NCBI GenBank assembly: GCA_009843915.1
Contig: VYCM01000141.1
Coordinates: 1 to 64,000, forward strand
Reading direction: 5' to 3'
DNA length: 64,000 nt
Source: Acidimicrobiaceae bacterium
Lineage (GTDB): Bacteria > Actinomycetota > Acidimicrobiia > Acidimicrobiales > Aldehydirespiratoraceae
Below the pieces are notes generated by a model. The model was not told the origin of the DNA. It worked only from the letters and a program-made list of their open reading frames with translations, and ran no database searches. Shown here piece after piece: positions 1-7,828 of the stretch. Every line of letters starts with the position of its first letter. Positions within the stretch are counted from its first letter, which is position 1. The position numbers and the translations under genes were made by a program.

Positions 1-2
1 AC

Positions 3-845
3 GGCCTCACCACCCTCACCCTCGCGTCGGTGTGGGCGCCCTCCCTGCGGCTGGGTACCGCCATCCTGCCCGTCTACACCCGCGGCCCCGCCCTGCTCGC
101 GCAGTCGGCAGCGTCGCTGGCCTCGGCCGCGCCGGGCCGCTTCGTCCTCGGTATCGGCTCGTCGTCGGACGTGATCGTCGGCCGGTGGAACGCGGTGGCG
201 TTCGACCGGCCCTATCACCGTGTGCGCGACACCATCCGCTTCCTGAGAGCGGCCATGAGCGGCGAGAAGGTCACCGAGGACTACGACACCTTCTCCGTAA
301 GCGGCTTCCGTCTCGGCGTGAGGATCGACGAGCCCGTCCCCATCTTTGTGGCCGCCCTGCGAGAGCGCATGCTGCGGCTGGCGGCACGCGAGGGCGACGG
401 GGCCATCATCAACTGGCTCTCGGCTCAGGACGCAACCCGGGTATGCGGCATCGTGAGGTCCGAGAACCCGGCAGCCGAGATAGTGGCCCGCATCTTCGTG
501 CTGCCGACTCCTGATCGTGAAGCGGCCATGGTCGCGGGCCGGTTCATCCTCGCCGCCTACCTCAACGTTCCGGTGTACCGGGCGTTCCACACCTGGCTCG
601 GCCGCACGGACGCGCTGGGCGAGCATTGGGCCCAGTGGGAGGCGGGCGACCGTCGGGGCTCTCTCGGGAAGATCCCCGAGCACGTGGTCGACGAACTGCT
701 GGTGCACGGCTCGCCCGAGGAGTGCCGCGATCACATCCAGCGCTTCGTCGACAACGGCGTGACCTGCCCCGCGCCCATGGTGCTGCCGGTCGACGGAGTG
801 GACGCGTTCGACGTGGTCAGAGCGCTGGCGCCCGCCGCGGGCTAG
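3..845 (+). CDS. LLM class F420-dependent oxidoreductase (5' truncated by window edge)
   Basis: The open frame runs off the left edge: codons from base 3 (GLTTLTLASVW...) continue into it, so the GTG at 30 is not the true start. It resembles the luciferase-like monooxygenase fold used by F420-dependent oxidoreductases: LRLGTAILPVYTR near the visible N terminus, then GRFVLGIGSSS, then PVPIFVAALRERMLRLA and GDGAIINWLS. These enzymes use reduced F420 or flavin to reduce or oxidise small organic substrates; the substrate here cannot be read from sequence. The C-terminal SPEECRDHIQRFVDNGV segment is typical. The TAG stop overlaps the stop of the convergent SDR in the tetramer CTAG. Family call is firm, specific function unknown. 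Confidence 0.85.
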   Translation, partial: GLTTLTLASVWAPSLRLGTAILPVYTRGPALLAQSAASLASAAPGRFVLGIGSSSDVIVGRWNAVAFDRPYHRVRDTIRFLRAAMSGEKVTEDYDTFSVSGFRLGVRIDEPVPIFVAALRERMLRLAAREGDGAIINWLSAQDATRVCGIVRSENPAAEIVARIFVLPTPDREAAMVAGRFILAAYLNVPVYRAFHTWLGRTDALGEHWAQWEAGDRRGSLGKIPEHVVDELLVHGSPEECRDHIQRFVDNGVTCPAPMVLPVDGVDAFDVVRALAPAAG

Positions 846-1654
846 GAACTGGGCGTTCCCAGCAGACCCCTCTGCATGCGCCGCATGCCGCGCAGCCAGC
901 GCTCCCGGTCACCGGCTCGGCGCTGCTCGTAGGTTTCCACTTCGGGGTGGGGCAGTATCAGGAACCGATCCTCCCGAAGCGCCTCCAGGGTTGCGGCCGC
1001 CACCTCTTCGGGCTCCATCAGACCCAGGGCCTACACCTGGGCCACTCCGAGCATCCGGTCAGATTCCGTCATCGGGGTGCGAACCCCCTGGGGGCACAGG
1101 CACGACACCCTCACGCCGTCGTCGCCGTGGGTGATGGCGATCCACTCGGCCAGCGCCACCGCCGCGTGCTTGGTGACCGCGTACGACGCCGTCCCCAGTC
1201 CGGTCAGCAGCCCTGCGGCCGAGGCGGTCACCAGCAGATGGCCCGAGCCTCGCTCCACCCATCTCGGCACGAGATGGCGGCAGGCGATGACATGGGCCAT
1301 CAGGTTCACGTCCCAGATTCGGTTCCACTCCTCGTTGGGGCGCTCCACCCCGCCCATGGCGGATATACCGGCGTTGCCGCACCACACCTCGATCGGGCCG
1401 AGGCTCTCCTCGACCCCATCGATCAGGGCGACCACTGCGGCCTCGTCGGTCATGTCGATCTCGGCCGCAAAGCCGACCGGGCTCCCGGCGGCAGCCTCGG
1501 CGGCGATCTCGTTGGCCACAGCCTCGGCGCCGGTCCCGTCGATGTCGGCCACCACAACCACAGCTCCCGCATCGAGCGCCAAGGCCCGGGCCAGCGAGCG
1601 TCCGATGCCGCTGGCCGCGCCCGTCACCACCGCGACAGCCCCTTCGAGTTCCAC
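842..1654 (-). pseudogene. SDR family oxidoreductase interrupted by an in-frame amber codon
   Basis: A GTG start at 1654 opens a classical short-chain dehydrogenase: VVTGAASGIG cofactor motif, CGNAGIS in place of NNAG, then a catalytic serine region and YAVTK as the Tyr-x-x-x-Lys. After 207 residues a TAG at 1031-1033 stops the frame. The same frame then stays open for 62 more codons (ALGLMEPEEVAAATLEALRE...) to a second TAG at 842-844. That distal part looks like a normal SDR C terminus, so the gene was about 270 codons long and carries one nonsense codon. No frameshift is present. It may be a young pseudogene, a sequencing error or a readthrough site. A TAGGAT box (1661-1666) lies six bases upstream of the start. 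Confidence 0.85.
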
Positions 1655-1693
1655 GTCTCGATCCTAGTTATGGCCTAGCCAGATTCTCGGGCC

Positions 1694-2218
1694 TCAGCGC
1701 CACAGGCGGCGGGCGACCGCGCCGAGCACCGCGCCGGTCCCGATCCCTGCGGCCACGTCGCTGGCGTGGTGGATCCGGACGTGTATGCGGCTCAGCGCCA
1801 CGACCAACCCCAGCGCGTAGTACGCGGGCGCCCAAGGGCTGCGGCGTGACAGTAGCGACGCCGCGACCATGGCTGCACTGGCGTGACCGCTGGGAAAGCT
1901 GCTGGTGAGGGGCTGGCGCAGCGCATGGGGCCGGTTCCCCGCGAAGAGTGGACGCCGCCGCCCGAAGGCTGTCTTGATGACGCCGTTGACCAGCACCGCT
2001 TCGGCGAGGAGGGAGATGCTGAGTTCGGCAGCCGGGCGATGGCTTCGCCGTGCCACGGCCTGAGCAGCCCCGAGCGCGTGCCATAGCCGCGAGTGGTTGG
2101 CGGCCTCCGATGCCGAGTACATGATCCGGTCCAGGGCGGGCTTTCCCCGCAGGGCGCGCTCCCACCAGGCGTCGACCGCCGTGTCGATGCTCTCGACGGG
2201 CTTGTCGGCATCGCTCAT
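1694..2218 (-). CDS. PAP2-family phosphatase
   Basis: This 174-residue protein has the three type-2 phosphatidic acid phosphatase motifs: K82 through RP90 (KTAFGRRRP), PSGH at 109-112, and S142-R143 followed by H150 and D154 (SRIHVRIHHASD). The family removes phosphate from lipid phosphates such as undecaprenyl pyrophosphate or phosphatidic acid at the membrane; the exact substrate is not determinable. Hydrophobic stretches around 66-80, 112-122 and 132-142 fit membrane insertion, and the protein is short compared with six-helix members. Its ATG overlaps the stop of the upstream VanW gene as ATGA, so the two are probably translationally coupled. That pairing suggests a cell-envelope role (inference). 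Confidence 0.85.
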   Translation of the reverse strand: MSDADKPVESIDTAVDAWWERALRGKPALDRIMYSASEAANHSRLWHALGAAQAVARRSHRPAAELSISLLAEAVLVNGVIKTAFGRRRPLFAGNRPHALRQPLTSSFPSGHASAAMVAASLLSRRSPWAPAYYALGLVVALSRIHVRIHHASDVAAGIGTGAVLGAVARRLWR

Positions 2219-4095
2219 TGGGGTTCACCTGGGATGGTCGTGGAAGGCGTGACATTACTCCCCGGCTCACCCGACTCCCCGCCCTGCTGGCCGGGATCCT
2301 CGCCGCCGAAGTCCGTTCCGGTCTCGCCCTGCTCCCAGCCGGCCTCCTCGCCCAACTGCTCACCCTCCTCGGATGGTACGACCGTGGTGGACGTTGTCGT
2401 CGTGACCGAGGGAGACCCGTCGCACTTGAGGCCCTCGGGTCGGTACTGGGCCCAAACCGTGTCGGTCTCAGTACGCCCGTCGTCGAGGTATGTGCGGGTC
2501 CGCTCCGTGGTCACCCGGGTGCAGGACGTTCCCACGGTCCGGGTCCACTGGCCGGTCTGCTCAGCCAGCACCCACGGCGTGGAGTAGAGCCTCACCGTGA
2601 TCGAGTCGTCGGCGGTGGTGGGCCACAGCATCACGCCGTAGGGGGTGTTGTTCTCCAGCACCAGATCAGGCGCCGGATACGACACCGTGGCCTCGCGCCC
2701 GTAGGGGTAGCGGCTCAAGTAGATCGTGTGGCTTTGGTAGTCGATGAAGTCGAGCCCCGCGAAGAAGGCCGCGTTGAACACCGTGGTGGCGTACTGCGAG
2801 ATACCACCCCCCACCGAGTCCACGAACACGCCGTCGAGGATCATCTTGGCTGGGACGAACCCCTTGCCGGTTGTGCGCGGCCCGACGTGGCCGTTGACCG
2901 AGAACCGCTGACCGGGCTCGATGATCACGCCGCGGGTCAGCTCCGAGATGCGGGCGATGTTGATTATCCGGTCCTGGGCTGGTGTGAAGCGCGTGGTGAA
3001 CTCGCCGACCACCTGGAGGATGCCGAGCGACTCGGCCCACTCCTGTCCCCGGGGGTGGGGGTTGGGTGCGGCCGGCAGCACTATCACCGGCTGACCGTCG
3101 ATCATTCCCTGCAGCAGCGCGTCGGCCGCCGTCTCGTCGCAGCACTTGAATCCGGCATGGCCCTCGGAGATCGTCACGGCACCGTCCTCGTCCAGGCTGA
3201 TGGTGGCGGGGATCCCTTCGCTGCCGATCCCCACGAACAGGCTGGCGAGAGTGGCCTCGATCAGCGGGTTGAGGCCGAGGTGCGTATCGTGCTGCTCTCC
3301 CTCGAGAATGATGAACTGCCGGAGGGCCTGCTCGCCGATGGTGAAGGTCTCGGTGGTGCCCTCGAGTTGGACCTGAACCCCTCCCTCGGTGATCTCGTTG
3401 GCCTTGGTGGCGAAGGCGGCGGCCAGCGCCACCGCGATCGGGTCGGCCGGCTCCATGCCACTTATCGGAACCTCGACGGCAACCCGGCCGCCCATGTTGT
3501 TGAGCACGGCGTCCTCGAGCCTGCGGGCCAGCAACTCCATGTCGGGGACAGGAACATCGATGTGAAGAACCGGCTGGAAGGCTCCATCGACTGGGTCGAG
3601 CTGGATCCGGGGCGTCTCGGGGTCGGTGAAGGAGTCGACGGTGGCGGCGAGGGTTCCCAGGTCGGTGGTCACCGACGGGCTCACGTCGCGGCTGGCGAAC
3701 AGATCGAACAGCCACGCGGCCGGCCGGACCACCGGCGGCGGCGGGTTGTCGGCCTCGGCGAGTATCCGCTCGGAATCCAGCGAGATACCGAGCTCCTCGG
3801 CGGTGACCGTGATCGTGTGGCCCAGGAACTGCAGGTCGATATCCGGGAACTGGAGGTCGATGGTGGTCTCGGCCACCTCCTGGACGACGGGTTCGAGCGC
3901 GATGACTGCCTCTTCGGGTTCAAGCCCGCCGATCTCGACACCCGAAACCGTCGCTCCGGGACGGATGCGGGTCTCCTCGCGCGCCTCGTAGACCTGCCAG
4001 CCGACGATCAGAGCACCGATCACAACTGCTGCTCCGACGAGGAACAGCCATAGTCGCCCGTGCCGAACCTGCCGTCCTAGCAGCCGCCTGAGCAC
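2215..4095 (-). CDS. VanW family protein with N-terminal membrane anchor
   Basis: The 626-residue product has a single hydrophobic anchor near residues 15-37 (LFLVGAAVVIGALIVGW). An extracellular region follows that resembles YoaR-type peptidoglycan-binding repeats (residues about 45-330), then a VanW domain around 390-520 (EFTTRF, INIARI, GVIIEPGQRFSVNGHVGPRT, VGGGISQYATTVFNAAFFAGL). The tail of about 60 residues is rich in Thr, Gly and Glu. VanW domains occur in envelope proteins and some vancomycin-resistance clusters, but their biochemical role is not settled. The GTG start at 4095 is supported by a TACCCT box at 4102-4107, six bases upstream, with no Shine-Dalgarno. It overlaps the downstream PAP2 gene by four bases. 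Confidence 0.88.
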   Translation of the reverse strand: MLRRLLGRQVRHGRLWLFLVGAAVVIGALIVGWQVYEAREETRIRPGATVSGVEIGGLEPEEAVIALEPVVQEVAETTIDLQFPDIDLQFLGHTITVTAEELGISLDSERILAEADNPPPPVVRPAAWLFDLFASRDVSPSVTTDLGTLAATVDSFTDPETPRIQLDPVDGAFQPVLHIDVPVPDMELLARRLEDAVLNNMGGRVAVEVPISGMEPADPIAVALAAAFATKANEITEGGVQVQLEGTTETFTIGEQALRQFIILEGEQHDTHLGLNPLIEATLASLFVGIGSEGIPATISLDEDGAVTISEGHAGFKCCDETAADALLQGMIDGQPVIVLPAAPNPHPRGQEWAESLGILQVVGEFTTRFTPAQDRIINIARISELTRGVIIEPGQRFSVNGHVGPRTTGKGFVPAKMILDGVFVDSVGGGISQYATTVFNAAFFAGLDFIDYQSHTIYLSRYPYGREATVSYPAPDLVLENNTPYGVMLWPTTADDSITVRLYSTPWVLAEQTGQWTRTVGTSCTRVTTERTRTYLDDGRTETDTVWAQYRPEGLKCDGSPSVTTTTSTTVVPSEEGEQLGEEAGWEQGETGTDFGGEDPGQQGGESGEPGSNVTPSTTIPGEPQ

Positions 4096-4152
4096 GGTTT
4101 GAGGGTATCCGCAGCAAGTGACCGCGCTGGCTCAACAGCTCTGTCTAGCTGC

Positions 4153-4821
4153 TCAGAACAACCTCAACTCCGGCGACTCGATGCCCCGCAGTTCGTCGTA
4201 GTCCACCTCCACGCAGTCGATGGAGCGGTCGGCCGCGAGCACCTTGGCCTGCGGCTTAATGGTCCGGGCTACGAACACGCCCCGCACCGGCGCCAGGCTC
4301 GGGTCGGAGTTCAGGTAGTGCAGGTACCGCGTGAGCTGCTCAACGCCGTCGATCTCGCCGTTGCGCTTCACCTCTACCGCCACCGCATTGCCGGAGGCGT
4401 CGCGGCACAGCAGGTCCACGGGGCCGATGGCGGTAGGAAACTCGCGGCGCACCAGGATGAAGCCGTCCTCGATGGCGTCCGGATTCTCTGCGAGGAGCGC
4501 TTGCATCTGCGCCTCGACGCCGTCCTTCCGCAGACCGGGATCGGTGCCCATCTCGTGGGTGCTGTCGTGGAGGATCTCCTCGATCCTGATGACGAGAGAG
4601 TCGCTGCGGCCGGGCGCGGTGACGCTCCAAACGCCGGCCGCCTCGTCGATCACCAGCCGGTTCGGGGCGTTCATCCAGTTGAGCGGCTTGTAGGCGCCAC
4701 CGTCGGCGTGGACGGCCACGCAGCCGTCGGCCTTGACCATGATGAGGCGGACGGCCGGGGGCAGGGGGGCCTGCAGGCGGCCGTCGTAGTCGACGGTGCA
4801 GCGGGCGATCATGAGCCGCAC
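4153..4821 (-). CDS. nucS: Endonuclease NucS (EndoMS), mismatch-specific
   Basis: NucS cuts both strands at mismatched bases and provides the non-canonical mismatch repair of actinobacteria and some archaea. The 222-residue product starting at GTG 4821 begins [16 protein letters not shown], as expected for the family. It contains [14 protein letters not shown] and the nuclease core GPVDLLCRD followed by [19 protein letters not shown], where D and E-x-K form the catalytic site. The frame extends 32 codons further upstream, but that stretch runs into a direct repeat and has no family similarity. A TAGCTT box at 4829-4834, seven bases from GTG 4821, supports the shorter start. The C-terminal ELRLF resembles a sliding-clamp-binding peptide (inference). 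Confidence 0.92.
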   Translation of the reverse strand: MRLMIARCTVDYDGRLQAPLPPAVRLIMVKADGCVAVHADGGAYKPLNWMNAPNRLVIDEAAGVWSVTAPGRSDSLVIRIEEILHDSTHEMGTDPGLRKDGVEAQMQALLAENPDAIEDGFILVRREFPTAIGPVDLLCRDASGNAVAVEVKRNGEIDGVEQLTRYLHYLNSDPSLAPVRGVFVARTIKPQAKVLAADRSIDCVEVDYDELRGIESPELRLF

Positions 4822-4891
4822 CGCGGCCAAGCTAGAGGCCGAGCGGGCGAGGCGCACGAATCCGGTCCATACGGGCGAGGCCCCTGGGCCT

Positions 4892-4967
4892 GAGCGGCCC
4901 GTGAGCGCAGCGAACAAGAGCGGGCAGCAGGCCCGAGCGGCCCGTGAGCGCAGCGAACAGGAGCGGG
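4892..4967. repeat. Pair of 33-bp direct repeats
   Basis: Two 33-base copies, at 4892-4924 and 4935-4967, share GAGCGGCCCGTGAGCGCAGC followed by GAACAAGAGCGGG or GAACAGGAGCGGG, with one mismatch and a 43-base period. They sit in the roughly 200-base gap between the divergent nucS and SDR genes. The core GAGCGCAGCGAAC also occurs at 48658-48670. The repeat could be a dispersed genomic element; no function is visible. Confidence 0.75.
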
Positions 4968-5024
4968 AGATAGCGCGCCCGCCCCGCTGACCTGCGGCGC
5001 TGGCCCGGGTGTCATACTCATCCG

Positions 5025-5777
5025 ATGGAGCTTGCCGGCCGGACGGCGCTCGTGACCGGAGGAGCCAAGCGGGTCGGTCGGGGCATCACCCTGACCCTGG
5101 CTCGGGCCGGCGCCAACGTGGTGATCAACTACAACTCGTCGGCCGACGAGGCGCGCCGCACCGCAGCCGACGCCGAGGCACTGGGCGTGCAGGCCCTGCC
5201 GGTAGCGGCCGATGTCACCGACGACGGCCAGGTCCAGGCCATGGTCGAGGCGGCGACCGACCGTTTCGGCACCATCGACGTGCTGGTCAACAACGCCTCC
5301 ACCTTCGCCTTCGGAGAGTTCCCGACCGACGATCTGACCGTGTGGCACCGGTCGATCGACACTCTCGTCCACGGCCCCTTCTACTGCGCCAACCGGGTGG
5401 CTCCGGTCATGCTGGCCAACGGCTCCGGAGTGATCGTCAGCATCGGTGATCTGAGCGCGTTCGAGCCCTGGCCGGGGTTCGCCGGCCACTCGGTGGGCAA
5501 GGGGGCGATCATCTCCCTGACCCGCCAGCTGGCCCTGGATCTGGCCCCCGCCATCAGGGTCAACGCGGTGGTCCCGGGCCCGGCACTGCGCCCCGCCGAC
5601 TACGACGACGCCACCTACCAGCGGGTGGCCGACGAGACTCTCGTGGGGCGGTGGGGCACCCCCGTTGAGATGGGCCAGGCGGTCCAGTTCCTGATCGAGG
5701 CCGACTACATAACGGGCGAGGTCCTCACCGTGGACGGCGGCCAGCGCTACGGGCACCGCAAGCACGCCCACGGCTGA
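5025..5777 (+). CDS. SDR family oxidoreductase with altered active site
   Basis: A 250-residue short-chain dehydrogenase with [11 protein letters not shown] at 11-21, a cofactor motif style seen in pteridine-reductase-like SDRs, and NNAS at 89-92. In the active site the usual Tyr-x-x-x-Lys reads His155-Ser-Val-Gly-Lys159, so the catalytic tyrosine is a histidine; Ser139 is plausibly in place. The enzyme may have altered or reduced activity. The C terminus ([20 protein letters not shown]) is normal. It is the first gene of a same-strand run with an aldolase, a sugar kinase and a hydroxyacid dehydrogenase, which suggests a linked pathway. A CATACT box lies six bases before the ATG with no Shine-Dalgarno, as at other resident genes. 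Confidence 0.85.
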   Translation: MELAGRTALVTGGAKRVGRGITLTLARAGANVVINYNSSADEARRTAADAEALGVQALPVAADVTDDGQVQAMVEAATDRFGTIDVLVNNASTFAFGEFPTDDLTVWHRSIDTLVHGPFYCANRVAPVMLANGSGVIVSIGDLSAFEPWPGFAGHSVGKGAIISLTRQLALDLAPAIRVNAVVPGPALRPADYDDATYQRVADETLVGRWGTPVEMGQAVQFLIEADYITGEVLTVDGGQRYGHRKHAHG

Positions 5778-5816
5778 CCCCGGTCGTTGTCCCGTAACCC
5801 CGTAGCATCGGCTGCC

Positions 5817-6596
5817 GTGGGTTCCCGAGACCTCAGCCGCATCTTCGGCCCTGACGGGCGAACCGTGATCATCGCCCTCGATCACGGATTGATCGACGGG
5901 CCCTGCCCAGGCTTCGAACGGCCGACCGAGACCATCTCGGCGGTGGTGGCCGGCGGACCCGACGCGGTGTTGACCTCCTACGGCATCGCCGAGAACTTCG
6001 CGGACGAGTTGGATCCGGTCGGGATCATCCTTCGCAGCGACGGCGCGGTGAGCAATCTCGGATCGCCCAGCACCGGTTCCGTCGGGCGGTTCTTCGGAGT
6101 CGAGGACGCGCTCCGGGTAGGGGCCGACGCCCTGGCCGTGACCGCCCTGCCCGGCTCAGCTTCGGAGGCGGACACGCTGCGCAATCTGGCCCGTACCATC
6201 GGCGAGGCCCACCGATCGGATCTGCCGGTGATGGCCGAGATGGTGCCGGGTGGGTTCGACTCGCCGCCGGAGATGCGGAGACCCGAGGCGGTGGCGTTCG
6301 CGGCCCGCCTGGGAGCCGAGCTGGGAGCCGACTTCATCAAGGCTCCCTACTGCGAGGACTACGCCCGGGTCACCTCATCGACGTTCGTGCCGGTGGTGAT
6401 CCTGGGCGGATCCAAGGGCTCCGAGGCCGCCACGCTGGCGAACATCCGGGCCGCCCTCGACGCGGGCGCCGCCGGCGTGGCCATGGGCCGCAACGTCTTC
6501 CAGAGCGACAACCCCACGGCCATGACCCGGGCCGTGGTCGCGGTAGTGCACGCCGGCGCCACCGTCGAGGAAGCCCTATCCGTCCTGGAAGGATGA
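5817..6596 (+). CDS. Class I aldolase of the DhnA/LsrF (fructose-bisphosphate aldolase-like) family
   Basis: The 259-residue product fits the DhnA/DeoC-like TIM-barrel aldolases: VIIALDHGLIDGP near the N terminus, PVMAEMVPGG in the middle, FIKAPYC with the presumed Schiff-base lysine at about residue 175, VVILGGSKG, and GVAMGRNVFQ as phosphate-binding strands. Relatives include class I fructose-1,6-bisphosphate aldolase, LsrF and sulfolactaldehyde-type aldolases; the substrate is unknown. GTG 5817 is preferred over TTG 5787 because a TAGCAT box at 5803-5808 sits eight bases upstream, fitting leaderless initiation. The stop overlaps the ATG of the FGGY kinase (ATGA), so kinase and aldolase are probably made together. 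Confidence 0.85.
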   Translation: MGSRDLSRIFGPDGRTVIIALDHGLIDGPCPGFERPTETISAVVAGGPDAVLTSYGIAENFADELDPVGIILRSDGAVSNLGSPSTGSVGRFFGVEDALRVGADALAVTALPGSASEADTLRNLARTIGEAHRSDLPVMAEMVPGGFDSPPEMRRPEAVAFAARLGAELGADFIKAPYCEDYARVTSSTFVPVVILGGSKGSEAATLANIRAALDAGAAGVAMGRNVFQSDNPTAMTRAVVAVVHAGATVEEALSVLEG

Positions 6597-7828
6597 CCCC
6601 GGTGAGAAGAACCGGGGTCGATCAAGCCGGCGGCCACGTTGTCCTGGGGCTGGATGCGGGGACCACATCGGCCAAGGCGGTAGTTGTGGACCGGGCGGGT
6701 GAGATCCTGGCGACCGGTGGGTCGGATCCCATCGCCGTTCGTGCGACCCCTGACGGCGGCCGCGAGCAGGATCCCGAGGAGATCTGGCAGGCGTTGGCAA
6801 CCGCCGGCCAGCGGGCCGTCAGAGGGCTCGGACCCGGTGTCGGTGTGGCCGCGCTGGCGGTGGCCGCTCAGAGCGGTTCTGTGATTCCGGTGACGGTCGA
6901 GGGCCGGGCCGAGCGGGCCATCACCTGGATGGACACCCGATTCCAGTCCGTGCCGGAGAACTGGTCCGCCGGCGTGGCGGCCAGGGTCCGCGCCGTCAGC
7001 GGCTGGATGCCCACCCCCGGGGTCGGCCTTTCGACCATCGTCGGGCTGCAGGCTCCAGGTACTCGCCAGCCGGGAGCCGATCCGGCACCCGTGTCCAGAT
7101 GGGCCTCGGTGGACGACTATCTCGTGTTCCGGCTTACCGGGCAGTGGGCCACGAACCCGTCCAACGCGGCGGGCATGCAACTGATGGACGTCACCACCCG
7201 GACGTGGAGCGAGGAGTTGTGCAGCCTGGCCGGAATCGATGGTGGCCAGCTGTCGCCGATCCTTGAGTCGGGCAGCACCGCAGGCGAACTGGCAGGCGAG
7301 GCGGCGGCCGTTCTGGGGTTGGATGCGGGTACTCCGGTGGTAGTCGGCGGCCACGACCAGGCCTGCGCCGCGCTGGGTCTGGGCGTCGTAGATCCGGGCG
7401 ATCTGTTCCTGTCGGCGGGCACAGCATGGGTGCTGACCGCGGTCACCGACCGGACTGATCTCGCCTCCCTGCCACCCTCGCTGAACCTCAGCCCCCACGT
7501 GCTGGGTGGCGTTTGGACTGCATCCGAGAACCTGGGCGGGCTTGGCGCGATGCTGGCTGAGACCCCGCAGGCCAAGATCCAGGAAGCCTTCGAGAAATGT
7601 GGCCTCAAGGTGCGCCAGGCTCTCGAGGGGGCTGGCGAGTTCGCCGCCGGTGGCGACGAGCTGGTCATGGTCGGGGGCGGGATCCGGTTCTCCGAGTTGG
7701 TCGACGTACTCGCCAAAATCATCGACCGGACGGTGGTGACGCGACCTGAAGCCGCCTGGCCGGCTCTCGGTGCGGCCCGGCTGGCCGCGGCAGCCCTAGG
7801 GTGGACGCCTCACGAGGGAGCGCCGTGA
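6593..7828 (+). CDS. FGGY-family carbohydrate kinase
   Basis: The protein begins with the family's phosphate-1 motif GLDAGTTSAKAVVVD at about 19-33, followed by ITWMDTR, VSRWASVDDYLVFRLTG, GGHDQACAALGLG and, near the C terminus, VGGGIRFSELVDVLA. FGGY kinases phosphorylate sugars and polyols such as xylulose, ribulose, glycerol or the autoinducer AI-2. At 411 residues it is shorter than the usual 480-520. It overlaps the upstream aldolase and the downstream dehydrogenase by four bases each. A kinase followed by a class I aldolase echoes the LsrK/LsrF and sulfo-glycolytic logic of phosphorylate then cleave, but the true substrate cannot be assigned. Confidence 0.88.
   Translation: MTPVRRTGVDQAGGHVVLGLDAGTTSAKAVVVDRAGEILATGGSDPIAVRATPDGGREQDPEEIWQALATAGQRAVRGLGPGVGVAALAVAAQSGSVIPVTVEGRAERAITWMDTRFQSVPENWSAGVAARVRAVSGWMPTPGVGLSTIVGLQAPGTRQPGADPAPVSRWASVDDYLVFRLTGQWATNPSNAAGMQLMDVTTRTWSEELCSLAGIDGGQLSPILESGSTAGELAGEAAAVLGLDAGTPVVVGGHDQACAALGLGVVDPGDLFLSAGTAWVLTAVTDRTDLASLPPSLNLSPHVLGGVWTASENLGGLGAMLAETPQAKIQEAFEKCGLKVRQALEGAGEFAAGGDELVMVGGGIRFSELVDVLAKIIDRTVVTRPEAAWPALGAARLAAAALGWTPHEGAP

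Noticed and set aside
2218-4053. Long open frame antisense to the VanW gene
   Set aside because: Its residues are a shadow of the high-GC opposite strand, with Arg/His/Gly-rich content and no domain; the VanW frame has a clear anchor and domain.
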